Shown here in pieces: positions 17,538 to 27,633 of a stretch of 64,000 nt of DNA. How positions within the stretch are numbered: position 1 is the stretch's first letter; every line of letters starts with the position of its first letter. Source of the DNA: Salipaludibacillus daqingensis (GTDB taxonomy: Bacteria > Bacillota > Bacilli > Bacillales > Salisediminibacteriaceae); the NCBI RefSeq assembly GCF_029891575.1, contig NZ_JARZHF010000007.1, positions 62,001 through 126,000 on the forward strand. Direction: 5' to 3'. Under the pieces are notes generated by a model. That model did not search any database, was not told where the DNA came from, and saw nothing but the letters and a program-made list of their open reading frames with translations. The translations under genes were made by a program, and so were the position numbers.

Positions 17538-18917
17538 TTAATACAACTTTCCTTGTTTGTATAAAACGACAGATAACTTCATGACAGAATGGATATAGCA
17601 ATTTTGTCTTAACGGAAAGGAGTCCCCGAAAAACTTAGGTAAAATGGTATCCATCGTTTCTTTCATCTGTAGGTAGAGCATATCGAATACTTCTTTTTCA
17701 TTATAAAATTGTGTTTTTCTTCCTTGTAACCATTCAAAGTAGGATACAATCACCCCACCAGCATTGGCTAAAATATCAGGTATGATAATCACACCTTTCT
17801 CGCTTAAATACTTGTCAGCTTCAGCAGTAGTAGGAGCATTTGCCCCTTCAACAATTATCTTAGCTTTTATTTGTTCCATATTTTTTCTGTGTATTTGGTC
17901 TTCCAAAGCTGCTAGGATAAGTACATCTACATTTAAAGTTAGTAAATTATCTCGGTCAAGAATGGTTGCTTTTATACCGCTTTTTTCAAGTTGCTCGTTG
18001 GTTGAAGGTAAATCATTTTCATTTCCTGCAATAAATTTCACTAGTCCTAGTATGTCCAAACCGTCTTCATTATGCAACGTAACATTTCTATCACTAACAG
18101 CAACGACTTTATTTTGAAGATATTTGCATGAATGTGCTTCTAAAGCAGCAACCGATCCCACATTTCCAAATCCTTGAACAGCGATCTTTAACGGGTGTTT
18201 TGCTTCTTCTATGGCAGTTTTAGCATAAATTGTATCATTTTTAATTAGCCAATCCTTTTGATTTGTTAAAAAATCATGAAGCATATAGCGAAAAGAAAAA
18301 TAAACCCCTTTTCCAGTAGCTTCTCTGCGACCAAGTGATCCACCGTTTACGACACTTTTTCCAGTGAAGCTTCCTCGATATGGTTGTCCAGGTTTGATGC
18401 TTTTATATTCTGCCATCATCCAATCCATTTCACGCTCACTAGAACCTAAATCGGGAGCAGGGATATCTTTATCTGGCCCAATAACATCTGCAAAATATTG
18501 AACATATTTCCTTGATATAATATTTAACTCTTTCAAGGAATACTCTCGTGGGTCTATTACAATACCACCTTTTCCACCGCCAAATGGAATGTTGTGTAGC
18601 GAATTTTTTAACGTCATTAAAAAAGCTAGATTAATTACTTCTTCTTCATTTACTGATTCATGAAAGCGAATTCCGCCTTTATATGGGCCGAACGTATCGT
18701 TATGGTGAACGCGAAATGATGGTATCCGTACAACTTTGCCGTTTTCTAAAGGCATTCTTAAAAATGATTTATGCACTTTATTAGGTGTAGATAAAATAGA
18801 AGCTAATGATGAAAATGCTCTATTTCTTTCTTCGCCTTTTAAATCTATTAAGAACGCCTGATTTTCACTTAATGCATCCAGTGATTGCTGAACGATCGTT
18901 TTTGTTTGATAATGCAA
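17538..18917 (-). CDS. Glu/Leu/Phe/Val-type (glutamate) dehydrogenase
   Basis: 459 aa, NAD(P)-dependent oxidative deamination of glutamate to 2-oxoglutarate and ammonia, or the related branched-chain reaction. Motifs: substrate-binding GGIRFH, catalytic lysine region PFGGGKGGIVIDP, PAPDLGSSEREMDW, and the Rossmann loop VQGFGNVGSVA; the C-terminal ILANAGGVIVSYFEW is typical. Overall layout is closer to GDH than to leucine dehydrogenase (about 365 aa). The TTG start at 18917 is chosen because ATTGGAGG lies seven bases upstream; an ATG six codons earlier overlaps that site. Confidence 0.87.
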   Translation of the reverse strand: MHYQTKTIVQQSLDALSENQAFLIDLKGEERNRAFSSLASILSTPNKVHKSFLRMPLENGKVVRIPSFRVHHNDTFGPYKGGIRFHESVNEEEVINLAFLMTLKNSLHNIPFGGGKGGIVIDPREYSLKELNIISRKYVQYFADVIGPDKDIPAPDLGSSEREMDWMMAEYKSIKPGQPYRGSFTGKSVVNGGSLGRREATGKGVYFSFRYMLHDFLTNQKDWLIKNDTIYAKTAIEEAKHPLKIAVQGFGNVGSVAALEAHSCKYLQNKVVAVSDRNVTLHNEDGLDILGLVKFIAGNENDLPSTNEQLEKSGIKATILDRDNLLTLNVDVLILAALEDQIHRKNMEQIKAKIIVEGANAPTTAEADKYLSEKGVIIIPDILANAGGVIVSYFEWLQGRKTQFYNEKEVFDMLYLQMKETMDTILPKFFGDSFPLRQNCYIHSVMKLSVVLYKQGKLY

Positions 18918-19004
18918 AATAATTCCTCCAATCATTTGAAAGCGTATTCAATATTTAATACTATCGTACCATAAATGTATAAAAACGTTAGATGTTTAAA
19001 GAGA

Positions 19005-19042
19005 TAAGAAAAACAAAAACACCCATAAATACTAGGGTGTTT
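19005..19042 (-). terminator. rho-independent terminator
   Basis: AAACACCC/GGGTGTTT stem with a T-rich tail on the minus strand, after the aldo/keto reductase stop. Confidence 0.75.
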
Positions 19043-19067
19043 GTATCATTTTATTAAATCGTAGTTG

Positions 19068-20057
19068 TTAAAATCTACCGACAGCTCTTGAAACCTTATC
19101 AATTTCAGCCATATCTTCTTCAGATAACGTAAATTGCAGTGTGCCAATATTTTCTTTCGCATGATTAGGTTTTGAAGCGCCAGGTATAGCGACAACCGTA
19201 TCACCATGATAGTGAATTAACCAATTCAAGGCAACTTGAGTTACACTGACCTCATATTTAATTGCCATTTCTTCAAGTAAATCAATTAATGGTTTTGTTC
19301 TTTTTAATCCTGAAGCTTTAAATAGCGAACTGTATTTTCTAGGTCCAGATAAATTTTCAATTAATTCTGGATTATGGTGAAACTTCCCCGATAAGATACC
19401 TTGTTCCAATGGAGAGTAAGCAATGATAGTAACACCTAGTTCTTTTGCAGCTGCTAATACGCCATTATTTTCGATTCTACGATCTAATAAACTATATTTC
19501 ACTTGATTGGAAGCTAAGAAGTAACCTTCGTCTTGAAGCACGTCATGTGCTTCTCGCATTTTATCTTCATTGAAATTACTGACACCAACATTTTTAATTT
19601 TATTGTTACGTAATAGTTTTGCCATTGCCTTCATTTCAGCTCTTACACTTGATAAAGAAAAAGGTTGATGAATTTGATAAAGATCGATACTTCTACCAGA
19701 CAAAGCTTCAAGGCGTTTTTCAATTGTAGTAGTGATGGAACTGCTTCCCCTCATGAATGGCCACCATTTTGTAGCAATTAAGGCATTTTTTTCTTGAATA
19801 TTTAGGTTATTTAACGATTGGGAAAGGGCTTTTTCAGACTCTCCCTTTCCATAAACTTCGGCAGTATCAAACCAGTTAATTCCACCTTCAAGACTCATTT
19901 TAATAATTTCATCAATGTCATCTTGATTCATTATTGGCCAAAATTTACCTGCAAATCCTTCACCTTTGCTGAATTGCCAACATCCTAAGCCCAAAGCGGA
20001 AATTCTCAAATTTGAGTGACCTAGTCTTCGTAGTGGGATGGTTTGATTAGTATTCAT
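19068..20057 (-). CDS. aldo/keto reductase
   Basis: 329-aa NADPH-dependent (beta/alpha)8-barrel oxidoreductase. The catalytic tetrad is visible as Asp and Tyr in FDTAEVYGKGESE, Lys in ATKWWPF and His in LYQIHQP; the cofactor loop includes IPGASKPNHAKEN near the C-terminus. Of the bacterial AKR11/YhdN-like type rather than the YcsN type found at 60867-61784. Substrate not deducible. Monocistronic: its own terminator follows and a divergent region separates it from the CDGSH gene. Confidence 0.88.
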   Translation of the reverse strand: MNTNQTIPLRRLGHSNLRISALGLGCWQFSKGEGFAGKFWPIMNQDDIDEIIKMSLEGGINWFDTAEVYGKGESEKALSQSLNNLNIQEKNALIATKWWPFMRGSSSITTTIEKRLEALSGRSIDLYQIHQPFSLSSVRAEMKAMAKLLRNNKIKNVGVSNFNEDKMREAHDVLQDEGYFLASNQVKYSLLDRRIENNGVLAAAKELGVTIIAYSPLEQGILSGKFHHNPELIENLSGPRKYSSLFKASGLKRTKPLIDLLEEMAIKYEVSVTQVALNWLIHYHGDTVVAIPGASKPNHAKENIGTLQFTLSEEDMAEIDKVSRAVGRF

Positions 20058-20181
20058 GAGCGCCTCTCCTTTAGTAATTAATTGATTATTACGTTCAGTC
20101 GATAATATAGATAACTTAAGTATAACGCATTATAGTGATAGAAGTCCTAGTTTAAGCATTTCAGTTTAATAGATTAAATGA

Positions 20182-20232
20182 GACAACAAAAACGGGAAGC
20201 CCTTTGATTAAGGTCTTCCCGTTTTTGTTGTA
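20182..20232 (-). terminator. strong hairpin terminator
   Basis: CAACAAAAACGGGAAG pairs with CTTCCCGTTTTTGTTG; on the minus strand it directly follows the CDGSH gene. Confidence 0.85.
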
Positions 20233-20234
20233 TT

Positions 20235-20432
20235 TTAGTCTACTCTTACACAACTTTTAAAATCGGAACTATGTGTTCCATCACAAAATGGTTTATTTGA
20301 TGATAAACCACAGCGGCATAAAGCTGTCATTCCTTTCGTTTCGTATTTCTTCCCCTCACCATCTACAAGTTCAATATCGCCTTTTACTAAAACGGGACCA
20401 TTATCAGTAACTGTTATTTTAACATCTGACAT
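20235..20432 (-). CDS. CDGSH iron-sulfur domain protein
   Basis: 65-aa [2Fe-2S] protein. The CDGSH ligand pattern C-x-C and C-D-G-x-H is exact: CRCGLSSNKPFCDGTH, three cysteines and one histidine. The length matches soluble single-domain bacterial CDGSH proteins, proposed to act in redox sensing or electron transfer. The ATG at 20432 has GGGGGTGA upstream; the 38 upstream codons in frame lack a ribosome site. Followed by a strong terminator. Confidence 0.92.
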   Translation of the reverse strand: MSDVKITVTDNGPVLVKGDIELVDGEGKKYETKGMTALCRCGLSSNKPFCDGTHSSDFKSCVRVD

Positions 20433-20659
20433 AGATTCACCCCCTTTCGAAAATTGCACGGAGAAGGACCTTTTAATTTTTGTATGAACCATGGGAAATG
20501 ATCCGATTGTAAATATCTCAAATTCAAGACAATCATACGACGACAAGAAATAAATGTCAATAAATTCAGATAATTAAGGGGGTGTTTAATATAAAGATTA
20601 TTCGTGAATAGAAGGACCATTGAATAATTTATCTTGCATTTATTTTGGAGGGTACAAAG

Positions 20660-21178
20660 ATGAAACAAACTGAACGCGAATTTTTTAAAAAAGAATTAAT
20701 GAAAATGAAAGAGGATTACGAAGGATCCCTTTCTGAATCTAGCTATAACCAAGCAACATATTCAAAAGGAGAAGAATTATCTTATACTTCTAATCATCCT
20801 GGTGATCTTGGTACAGAAATGTTTGAACAACAAAAAGATAAAGCGTTAGACCAACATACTAATGATAAATTAGAAGAAGTAAACGAGGCGCTTACTGCGA
20901 TCGAAGATGGTAACTATGGTTATTGTTCCGTTTGTAATAAAAAGATTCCGATTGAACGGATGGAAATTGTACCGACAGCAAAATATTGTATCGATCATGC
21001 TCATGCTATTGAACAAGAAAGTAAAAGAGAACGTCCTGTAGAAGAAGAAGTCATTCAACCGTTAGACCATGATGGAACGAGTTTTAAAGAAGAGTTAAGA
21101 CAAGATACATGGAACACGGTTAGTGAACATGGAACGTCAGATTCGGAAGTAGACTCATTTGATGAAGATAAAGAATAA
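20660..21178 (+). CDS. yteA: TraR/DksA-type zinc-finger protein, YteA family
   Basis: 172 aa. An N-terminal coiled-coil region (about 1-85) is followed by the DksA/TraR finger and an acidic tail, the arrangement of the YteA regulatory family of Bacillus (B. subtilis YteA/YocK). The finger reads CSVCNKK...KYCIDH: three cysteines and a histidine instead of four cysteines. DksA proteins bind in the RNA polymerase secondary channel; in Bacillus the role is not settled. The ATG has GGAGGG nine bases upstream. A terminator separates it from the convergent small gene. Confidence 0.8.
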   Translation: MKQTEREFFKKELMKMKEDYEGSLSESSYNQATYSKGEELSYTSNHPGDLGTEMFEQQKDKALDQHTNDKLEEVNEALTAIEDGNYGYCSVCNKKIPIERMEIVPTAKYCIDHAHAIEQESKRERPVEEEVIQPLDHDGTSFKEELRQDTWNTVSEHGTSDSEVDSFDEDKE

Positions 21179-21187
21179 ATGTTAAAA

Positions 21188-21220
21188 CAAGGCTACGCCA
21201 AATTTACGTAGCCTTTATTT
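21188..21220. terminator. bidirectional hairpin terminator
   Basis: AAGGCTACG/CGTAGCCTT stem between the convergent yteA and 98-aa genes, with T-rich flanks. Confidence 0.8.
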
Positions 21221-21230
21221 GAATTTATAC

Positions 21231-21527
21231 TTATAACGTTAAACTTATGTCACCATCCTCCGTAATTTCAACGGTTGAGTAACTTTCTAGGGTCTCCATT
21301 TCCGTAATTTCATGTTTAACTGGTTTGGAGAAACTTTCCATATATAACTTATATGTTTCTGGATTTTTGATAATATGATAATAATGTACTTTTTTACCAT
21401 TATCGTTTTCACTATTTTTTAAAGAAAACCGATCATCAAACTTATTTTTGAACCAAGCTCTTGCTGTTTCATGATCATCAAAGTCAGGCAATTGGTTGCT
21501 TAAAGACTCCATATCTATTTTCATCAT
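21231..21527 (-). CDS. hypothetical protein (98 aa)
   Basis: Not recognised. A soluble acidic protein with a DFDDHETARAWFKNKFDDRF segment and a C-terminal beta-rich tail ending EITEDGDISLTL; small proteins of this shape are common in Bacillaceae. AAAGGAG lies five bases before the ATG at 21527 and eight before the next ATG. It is monocistronic and convergent with yteA. Confidence 0.6.
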   Translation of the reverse strand: MMKIDMESLSNQLPDFDDHETARAWFKNKFDDRFSLKNSENDNGKKVHYYHIIKNPETYKLYMESFSKPVKHEITEMETLESYSTVEITEDGDISLTL

Positions 21528-21812
21528 ATCCTCTCCTTTCATTTATATTATGGCCAAATTTTTAAAAAGACATGCAGAGTTGTTTTTAAATTAAAACAAT
21601 GAAATGTATTAGAAGGAGAAGCCATGTTAAAAACACAAATTCTTATATTGATACCAAATTAACAATACTTTTCATGAAATATGAAAGAAACTAGTAATTA
21701 TTCATTTCAATATTCTGATATTTCGGATACAATAGGTATATATATTTCGTATGTCGAAATATAAGTGATCTTTCATAATAGTCATTTCTTAAAATTTGAA
21801 AGGGGAATATTT

Positions 21813-23624
21813 ATGAAAACAGAGTACAAAGAAACGTTAACTCGTTCAGAAGTTCCTTTAGAGCACACATGGAATTTAAAAGATCTGTTTAATACGGAAG
21901 AGGAATGGGAGAAAGAATTAGAAGCGGTACAAAATGATTTTGATCTCGTAACAAAATATAAAGGTCGTCTTACTGAAAGTGGAGAAACTTTGTTAGAGTG
22001 TCTAGAAGCAAAAGACGCTTTAGAGGAAAGGGTCATGCGTGTAGCAGCTTTTTCATCTCTTCGCTTATCTGAAGATGGTACTAATTCCACTAACCAATCA
22101 AATGCTGCAAGAGTTGATTCGATGCTTTCGAGTTACAGTGCGAGCACGTCGTTTTTCAATTCAGAAATTCTCGAGTTAACAAATGAGACAGTGGAAAAAT
22201 ACATACAAGAAGTAGAGGGATTAGACAAATTCCGCAAACCGTTGATGGACTTATTAGAAACAAAACCTTATAAATTATCATCAGAAGCAGAAGAAGTATT
22301 AGCTGCTTTTGGTGAAATTCATAGTGCACCATTTATGATTTATGAACGAAGTAAAACATCTGATATGACTTTTCCATCATTTAGAACGGATGACGGAACG
22401 GAATATCCGCTAACTTTTAACTCCTTTCCAACGTATGAAGGGTCAGCGAATACAGAGTTAAGAAGGAAAGCTTATGATCGTTTTGTGGAGACGATGAACC
22501 AGTATAAAAATACGTATGCAGCGACGTATGCAACAGAAGTGAAGAAACAAGTTGTGGAAGCTCGATTACGAAATTACGATTCTGCGACAGACATGCTCTT
22601 ACATGATCAGCAAGTGACTAAAGAAATGTACAATAATCAGTTAGACACAATCCAAAAGGAACTAGCTCCTCATATGCGTCGTTATGCTAAGTTAAAGCAA
22701 CGAATGTTAGGATTAGAAAAAATGTATTATAGTGATTTAAAAGCGCCATTGGATCCAGATTTTGATCCTGAGACAACGTATGAAGAATCAACGAAACTCA
22801 TTCTTGATTCGTTGAAGGTGATGGGACCAGAATACATGGAGATCATGGAAGAGGGAGTAAATAATCGCTGGGTAGATCTTGCGGATAATGTAGGAAAGAG
22901 ATCTGGTGCGTTTTGTTCTAGTCCTTATGGCGTTCATCCATATATTTTACTCACTTGGGACGACTCCATGAGAAATGCATTTACGTTAGCTCATGAATTG
23001 GGTCATGCGGGACACTTTAGTCTTGCTGGTCGTTATCAAAAATTAGCAAATACTCGTCCGTCGAGATACTTTATTGAAGCTCCTTCTACGATGAATGAAA
23101 TGTTGTTAAGTCAGCATATTATTGCACAATCTCATGATGACCGAATGAGAAGGTGGGTTATTCTTCAATCTCTAGGCACGTATTACCATAATTTCGTGAC
23201 TCACATCCTTGAAGGAGAGTTGCAGCGTAGAGTCTATGATTTAGCTGATAAAGGAATACCAATTACAGCAAATATCTTATCTGAGCAAAAAATGGGACTT
23301 CTTTCTAATTTCTGGGGAGATGCTGTCGAAATAGATGAAGGCGCTGGTTTAACGTGGATGCGTCAGCCACACTATTATATGGGGCTTTATCCATATACGT
23401 ATTCCGCTGGTTTAACAGCGTCAACAGCTGCAGCACAAATGATCAAGGAAGAAGGTCAACCTGCCGTGGATCGATGGCTAACTGCTTTGAAGGCAGGTGG
23501 AACTTTAAAACCTCTTGAACTAATGAAACTTGCAGGTGTAGATATGACAACACCTGAACCTATTCAAAAAGCTGTTGCGTATGTTGGCTCACTAGTAGAA
23601 GACTTAGAAAAAAGTTACAAATAG
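21813..23624 (+). CDS. pepF: oligoendopeptidase F (M3 family)
   Basis: 603-aa zinc metallopeptidase that degrades short peptides in the cytoplasm. The zinc site HELGHAGH is at about residue 394, with the third ligand glutamate in FIEAPSTMNEML, and the M3B C-terminal MRQPHYYMGLYPYTYSAGL is present. Length matches PepF (about 600 aa). The ATG at 21813 has AAAGGGGA upstream; 16 upstream in-frame codons are not preceded by a ribosome site. It has its own terminator. Confidence 0.93.
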   Translation: MKTEYKETLTRSEVPLEHTWNLKDLFNTEEEWEKELEAVQNDFDLVTKYKGRLTESGETLLECLEAKDALEERVMRVAAFSSLRLSEDGTNSTNQSNAARVDSMLSSYSASTSFFNSEILELTNETVEKYIQEVEGLDKFRKPLMDLLETKPYKLSSEAEEVLAAFGEIHSAPFMIYERSKTSDMTFPSFRTDDGTEYPLTFNSFPTYEGSANTELRRKAYDRFVETMNQYKNTYAATYATEVKKQVVEARLRNYDSATDMLLHDQQVTKEMYNNQLDTIQKELAPHMRRYAKLKQRMLGLEKMYYSDLKAPLDPDFDPETTYEESTKLILDSLKVMGPEYMEIMEEGVNNRWVDLADNVGKRSGAFCSSPYGVHPYILLTWDDSMRNAFTLAHELGHAGHFSLAGRYQKLANTRPSRYFIEAPSTMNEMLLSQHIIAQSHDDRMRRWVILQSLGTYYHNFVTHILEGELQRRVYDLADKGIPITANILSEQKMGLLSNFWGDAVEIDEGAGLTWMRQPHYYMGLYPYTYSAGLTASTAAAQMIKEEGQPAVDRWLTALKAGGTLKPLELMKLAGVDMTTPEPIQKAVAYVGSLVEDLEKSYK

Positions 23625-24066
23625 ATGTTGAGTTTAGAAATAAGAAATGAACTAGTAGCCTATTAATTATTGGTTTAGTGATCAGAACTTGCATGACTCT
23701 TTTTGAGAGAGTTAGTGCAAGTTTTTTTATAATTATATTAGAGATGAAACATTGTTTTATGAATAATTAGAATAACATTTGCTCATAAAGACGAATAGGT
23801 AAGAAATTGCCGTACATGTTCGAGTAAAAGAAAGAAAGTGTGCGTGAAACTATTAAGTAGTATGTATAATTAGAGGTTATAATAACATCAAGTAACCTGA
23901 AACTTATGCTTGTGATTTCAAAAATCAATAGTTAAACTATTTGATGGAGATGTTGTCTACATGCGAATATGAACATATTAGAAGTTGTTCAGCGTTTTTT
24001 GAAATCAAAGCCATAACGATTTAAAATAGCAATTAACGAATATATCCTAAAGTCGGTGAATACATT
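23625..24066. other. intergenic, no gene seen
   Basis: 442 bases between pepF and yjcD. It holds the pepF terminator and the AT-rich leader of the helicase gene. No further coding frame with a ribosome site and no clear operator was seen. Confidence 0.6.
23686..23727 (+). terminator. rho-independent terminator of pepF
   Basis: AACTTGCATGACTCT pairs, with one mismatch, with AGAGTTAGTGCAAGTT, followed by seven T. Confidence 0.85.
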
Positions 24067-26358
24067 ATGGAAAATTTGAATGCCTATCAAACATACCCAA
24101 AAGGAGCAAAAAAATTAGAATTAGCGCTAGCAGAGCTAGCTTCAAATAAATCGAGTGTTGATCTTGTATCGGATCAAGAGTCAGATGCCTTTTATTTCAG
24201 ATCCCTCGAAGCTACAGGGATGCAATTAAATCAATCTCAAATTGATGCTGTGAGACATTATCAGGGCTCAGCGCTTGTGTTAGCGGGAGCAGGTAGTGGT
24301 AAGACAAGGGTTCTTACATCGAGGACGGGATATTTAATTTCTGTACATAACGTCAATCCAAAGAATATTTTACTTGTTACTTTTACAAAAAAAGCAGCGG
24401 AAGAGATGAAAGACCGAATTGCAAAACTACCAGGACTATCAAAGCAAATGGTTAATGGTATTACGGCAGGAACGTTCCATTCCATTTTTTACAGATTATT
24501 AAAGAGCCAAGGATACAATCAACAAATATTGAGTAGTGAAAAGCAAAAACAAATTGCGATTAAAATGATTCTAAAACAACGTAAGTTACAAGACTTATAC
24601 GAACCTGAAACACTATTAGCAATTTTATCTTCACATAAAAACAACATGAAAACTGTACAAGATATTCAAGCGGAAAACTCTCTAGAAAAAGAAATAAAAG
24701 CTGTTTTAACAGAGTATGAATCTTGGAAACAGCAAAAACAATTATTAGATTTTGATGATATGTTATTAGAAGCGTATAAATTATTAAAAACAGATGAGCG
24801 ATTGTTAACTGCAATGCAAAAGAGGTTTCAATATCTTTTGTGTGATGAATGGCAAGATACGAATCGGATACAATATGAACTGATTAAAATGATCGCCAAA
24901 CCATCTAACCATCTTTTCGTAGTAGGAGATGATGATCAAACGATTTTTAGTTTTAATGGAGCAGATAGTTCGATTATTCTTCGTTTTTCCGACGATTTCC
25001 CTGAAGTGAAAAAAATCACTTTAGATATTAATTATCGGTCAACATCTCATATTGTTTCCCTTAGTAACAACGTAATAAAAAATAATGAGTTAAGACATAA
25101 AAAAACGCTTAAGACAAGTAAAGATCCAGATCAAAAGCCTATCTATCTAAGTCCTGATACGACAGATGATGAAGCGAAATGGTTAGTCGAAAAAATCATA
25201 AAAGATGTGCAATTTGGTAAACGTAAGTACTCTGATATAGCGATATTGCATCGAACGGCAACCAATAGTCGAGCGATCTTTGATCAAATGGTTTTGAAAA
25301 AAATTCCATTTATCACATATACTAAAGGGGAAACGTTCTATGAACATGGGATTGTCAAACCAGTGCTTGATTATTTGAGGTTATCTTTAAACCCTCAAAA
25401 CAAAATAGCACTAGAAAACATTTTACCTAGCATGTATTTAAACAGGGAAAACACGATCAAGTACATTGAAACTGAAGAAATGTTTACTCCCGAAAAGAAA
25501 TTAGTCAACTATCTGCTGCGTCTTCCGCATTTAAAAGATTATCAAAAGAAACAAATTAACCAACGTATGAAAATGATTGATAAACTGCATGAATTGTCGC
25601 CAACATCAGCGATCAAAGAGGTTAGAAGTTTTTATGATAAATATTTGGAAGCGAATGATAGAAAAACACTAACAACAGATAAAGAAATGATGAAAGAAAC
25701 GCTATCAGAGTTACTTACATCAGCGAAGAAATTTAGTTCTGTGAAAGAATATATTCAGTTTATTGATGAGATTAATTATAAACATAACCAAATGTTTAAT
25801 CAAAGAAACAAAATGGAAAATGACGTTATTTCATTAATGACGATTCATCGAGCAAAAGGGTTGGAGTATCCTGTTATTTATTTGATAGGAGCCTCGGAAA
25901 CAATTTTGCCACACAGCTCCGCGCTTGAAGCAGACGAGAGAAAAGATTTACTGATTGCAGGAGAAGGAAAGAAAAAGATAGAATGTGCGGTAGAAGAAGA
26001 ACGTCGCCTAATGTATGTTGCTATTACGAGAGCAAAAGAGGAAATTATTATTAGTTCCCCTTCTCTGTATCGAGGTAGAAAAGTTGCTGTGTCGCGATTT
26101 ATCATGGAGGCTTACGGTGTAGATAAAGTAACCAGATCTCATGAAGAAATGAATAAGACTAGTAAGAAAAGAAAGAGTAATCCTATAAACAGAGAATTTA
26201 AATTAGTAAATGCTCTTGTTTGGGAATGTACCAGCTCTCGTTGCAATGGTTGGAAACAGGTGAATAAAAATGAAAAAGAAACTCTAGATCCTAAGGTTTG
26301 TCCACTATGCAAGGGTGTTATGGAGAAAAAAGAACGTGAGGTTAAAAAATATTCGTAG
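24067..26358 (+). CDS. yjcD: UvrD/Rep-type DNA helicase (YjcD-like)
   Basis: 763-aa superfamily 1A helicase. Motifs in order: Q motif LNQSQIDAV, Walker A AGAGSGKT, LVTFTKKAAEEM, Walker B-like LLCDEWQDTN, GDDDQTIFSFNGA, INYRST, SLMTIHRAKGLEYPVIYL and EERRLMYVAITRAK. The C-terminus adds a CxxxxC...CPLC zinc-ribbon-like element. Length and layout match B. subtilis YjcD (759 aa), a putative ATP-dependent 3'-5' helicase distinct from PcrA. No terminator lies before the M42 gene 77 bases on, so co-transcription is possible. Confidence 0.88.
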   Translation: MENLNAYQTYPKGAKKLELALAELASNKSSVDLVSDQESDAFYFRSLEATGMQLNQSQIDAVRHYQGSALVLAGAGSGKTRVLTSRTGYLISVHNVNPKNILLVTFTKKAAEEMKDRIAKLPGLSKQMVNGITAGTFHSIFYRLLKSQGYNQQILSSEKQKQIAIKMILKQRKLQDLYEPETLLAILSSHKNNMKTVQDIQAENSLEKEIKAVLTEYESWKQQKQLLDFDDMLLEAYKLLKTDERLLTAMQKRFQYLLCDEWQDTNRIQYELIKMIAKPSNHLFVVGDDDQTIFSFNGADSSIILRFSDDFPEVKKITLDINYRSTSHIVSLSNNVIKNNELRHKKTLKTSKDPDQKPIYLSPDTTDDEAKWLVEKIIKDVQFGKRKYSDIAILHRTATNSRAIFDQMVLKKIPFITYTKGETFYEHGIVKPVLDYLRLSLNPQNKIALENILPSMYLNRENTIKYIETEEMFTPEKKLVNYLLRLPHLKDYQKKQINQRMKMIDKLHELSPTSAIKEVRSFYDKYLEANDRKTLTTDKEMMKETLSELLTSAKKFSSVKEYIQFIDEINYKHNQMFNQRNKMENDVISLMTIHRAKGLEYPVIYLIGASETILPHSSALEADERKDLLIAGEGKKKIECAVEEERRLMYVAITRAKEEIIISSPSLYRGRKVAVSRFIMEAYGVDKVTRSHEEMNKTSKKRKSNPINREFKLVNALVWECTSSRCNGWKQVNKNEKETLDPKVCPLCKGVMEKKEREVKKYS

Positions 26359-26435
26359 AAGTCTAACTATCACTTGTTGAATAACTCTACTAAGCAAAAA
26401 GGTATTATAATCTAATGAATACAGGAGGTTTTATT

Positions 26436-27509
26436 GTGAAAAATTTAGTGGAAACGTTAACGGCTCTCCATGGACCTTGTGGATATGAACAACCAGTGAT
26501 TCGATGGATTCGCGACAATGTGAAATCACTTGTCGATGAAATTAAAATTGATTCTTTAGGAAATGTGATAGCTATAAAAAAAGGCAGACAACCAGGGCCA
26601 TCAATGGTTATGACCGCACATATGGATGAAGTAGGATTCATAGTGAAAAAAATAGAATCTAATGGATTAATTCGGTTTGAAAAATTAGGTGGTCATGATG
26701 ATCGAATTCTTTTAACACAAAAAGTTCAAATAAGAACTAAAAAAGGATTGTTAACTGGAGTAATTGGAAGTATTCCTGCCCATTATGCAAAATTTGATGA
26801 TGCAAATAAAGTGAGAAATCATCGTCAAATGTACATCGACATAGGTATTAAAAGCAAACAGGAAGCGATTGATATGGGAGTTGAACTTGGCTCTCCAATC
26901 ACATGGGCACCAAATATGGATTTTCTCGGTAACGAGACAACAGGTCGTTTTGTTGGGAAAGGATTTGATGATCGAGCGGGGTGTGCGGTGCTCATTAAAA
27001 CATTGCAAGAATTAGAAAACACATCATTTTCTGGAACATTAACTGCGATCTTTACTGTGCAAGAAGAAGTCGGTTTGCGCGGGGCACAAGTGGCAGCAAA
27101 ACAAACAGAAGCGGATGTTGCAGTTGCTATTGATGCAACTGCAGTTAGCGATACCCCAGAAGAAATGATGGATAATACGTTATCTATTGGAGGAGGAACA
27201 GGAATTAAAGTTCTTGATTTTAGTTTGATTTCTCATCCGGCAGTAAAAGATCATCTAATTGCATTAGCAGTCAAAAATAAAATAACTTACCAAATGGAAA
27301 TCTTTCCTGGAATAGGGACGGATGGTGGAGCAATGAGTTTGGCAAATCGAGGGATTCCCACAGGCGTTTTGTCTATTCCTTCGAGATATGCTCATTCACC
27401 ATTAGAAATTATTGATATGAATGATCTCATTGCTACGAAAAACTTATTAAAAGCTTTTATATTATCACTAAAAGAGGACACAACATTTTCGTTTCTTGAA
27501 CCATATTAA
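26436..27509 (+). CDS. M42 family glutamyl/aminopeptidase
   Basis: 357-aa cobalt/zinc aminopeptidase of the M42 (FrvX/YsdC/PepA) family that trims N-terminal residues in large tetrahedral assemblies. Dinuclear metal ligands are visible in TAHMDEVGF, FDDRAGC, QEEVGLRGA, IDATAVSDTP and SRYAHSPLE. The GTG at 26436 is chosen: ACAGGAGG lies seven bases upstream; an ATG seven codons earlier lies before that site. Downstream of the yjcD helicase with no terminator between. Confidence 0.9.
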   Translation: MKNLVETLTALHGPCGYEQPVIRWIRDNVKSLVDEIKIDSLGNVIAIKKGRQPGPSMVMTAHMDEVGFIVKKIESNGLIRFEKLGGHDDRILLTQKVQIRTKKGLLTGVIGSIPAHYAKFDDANKVRNHRQMYIDIGIKSKQEAIDMGVELGSPITWAPNMDFLGNETTGRFVGKGFDDRAGCAVLIKTLQELENTSFSGTLTAIFTVQEEVGLRGAQVAAKQTEADVAVAIDATAVSDTPEEMMDNTLSIGGGTGIKVLDFSLISHPAVKDHLIALAVKNKITYQMEIFPGIGTDGGAMSLANRGIPTGVLSIPSRYAHSPLEIIDMNDLIATKNLLKAFILSLKEDTTFSFLEPY

Positions 27510-27633
27510 AAGAAGATAAATCAATGACTGAAGTAAAAGTATTAAATTGTACGTATGTCATTTCGATTATCATGGTACAATAATGGATAGGAAAAACTTA
27601 CCTAGAGTTTTGGAATGAAAGGGATGGAATAGT

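Noticed and set aside
24473-24482. GGAACGTTCC palindrome, and GAACGTTC near 62985.
   Set aside because: They lie inside coding sequence and have no spacer between the arms.
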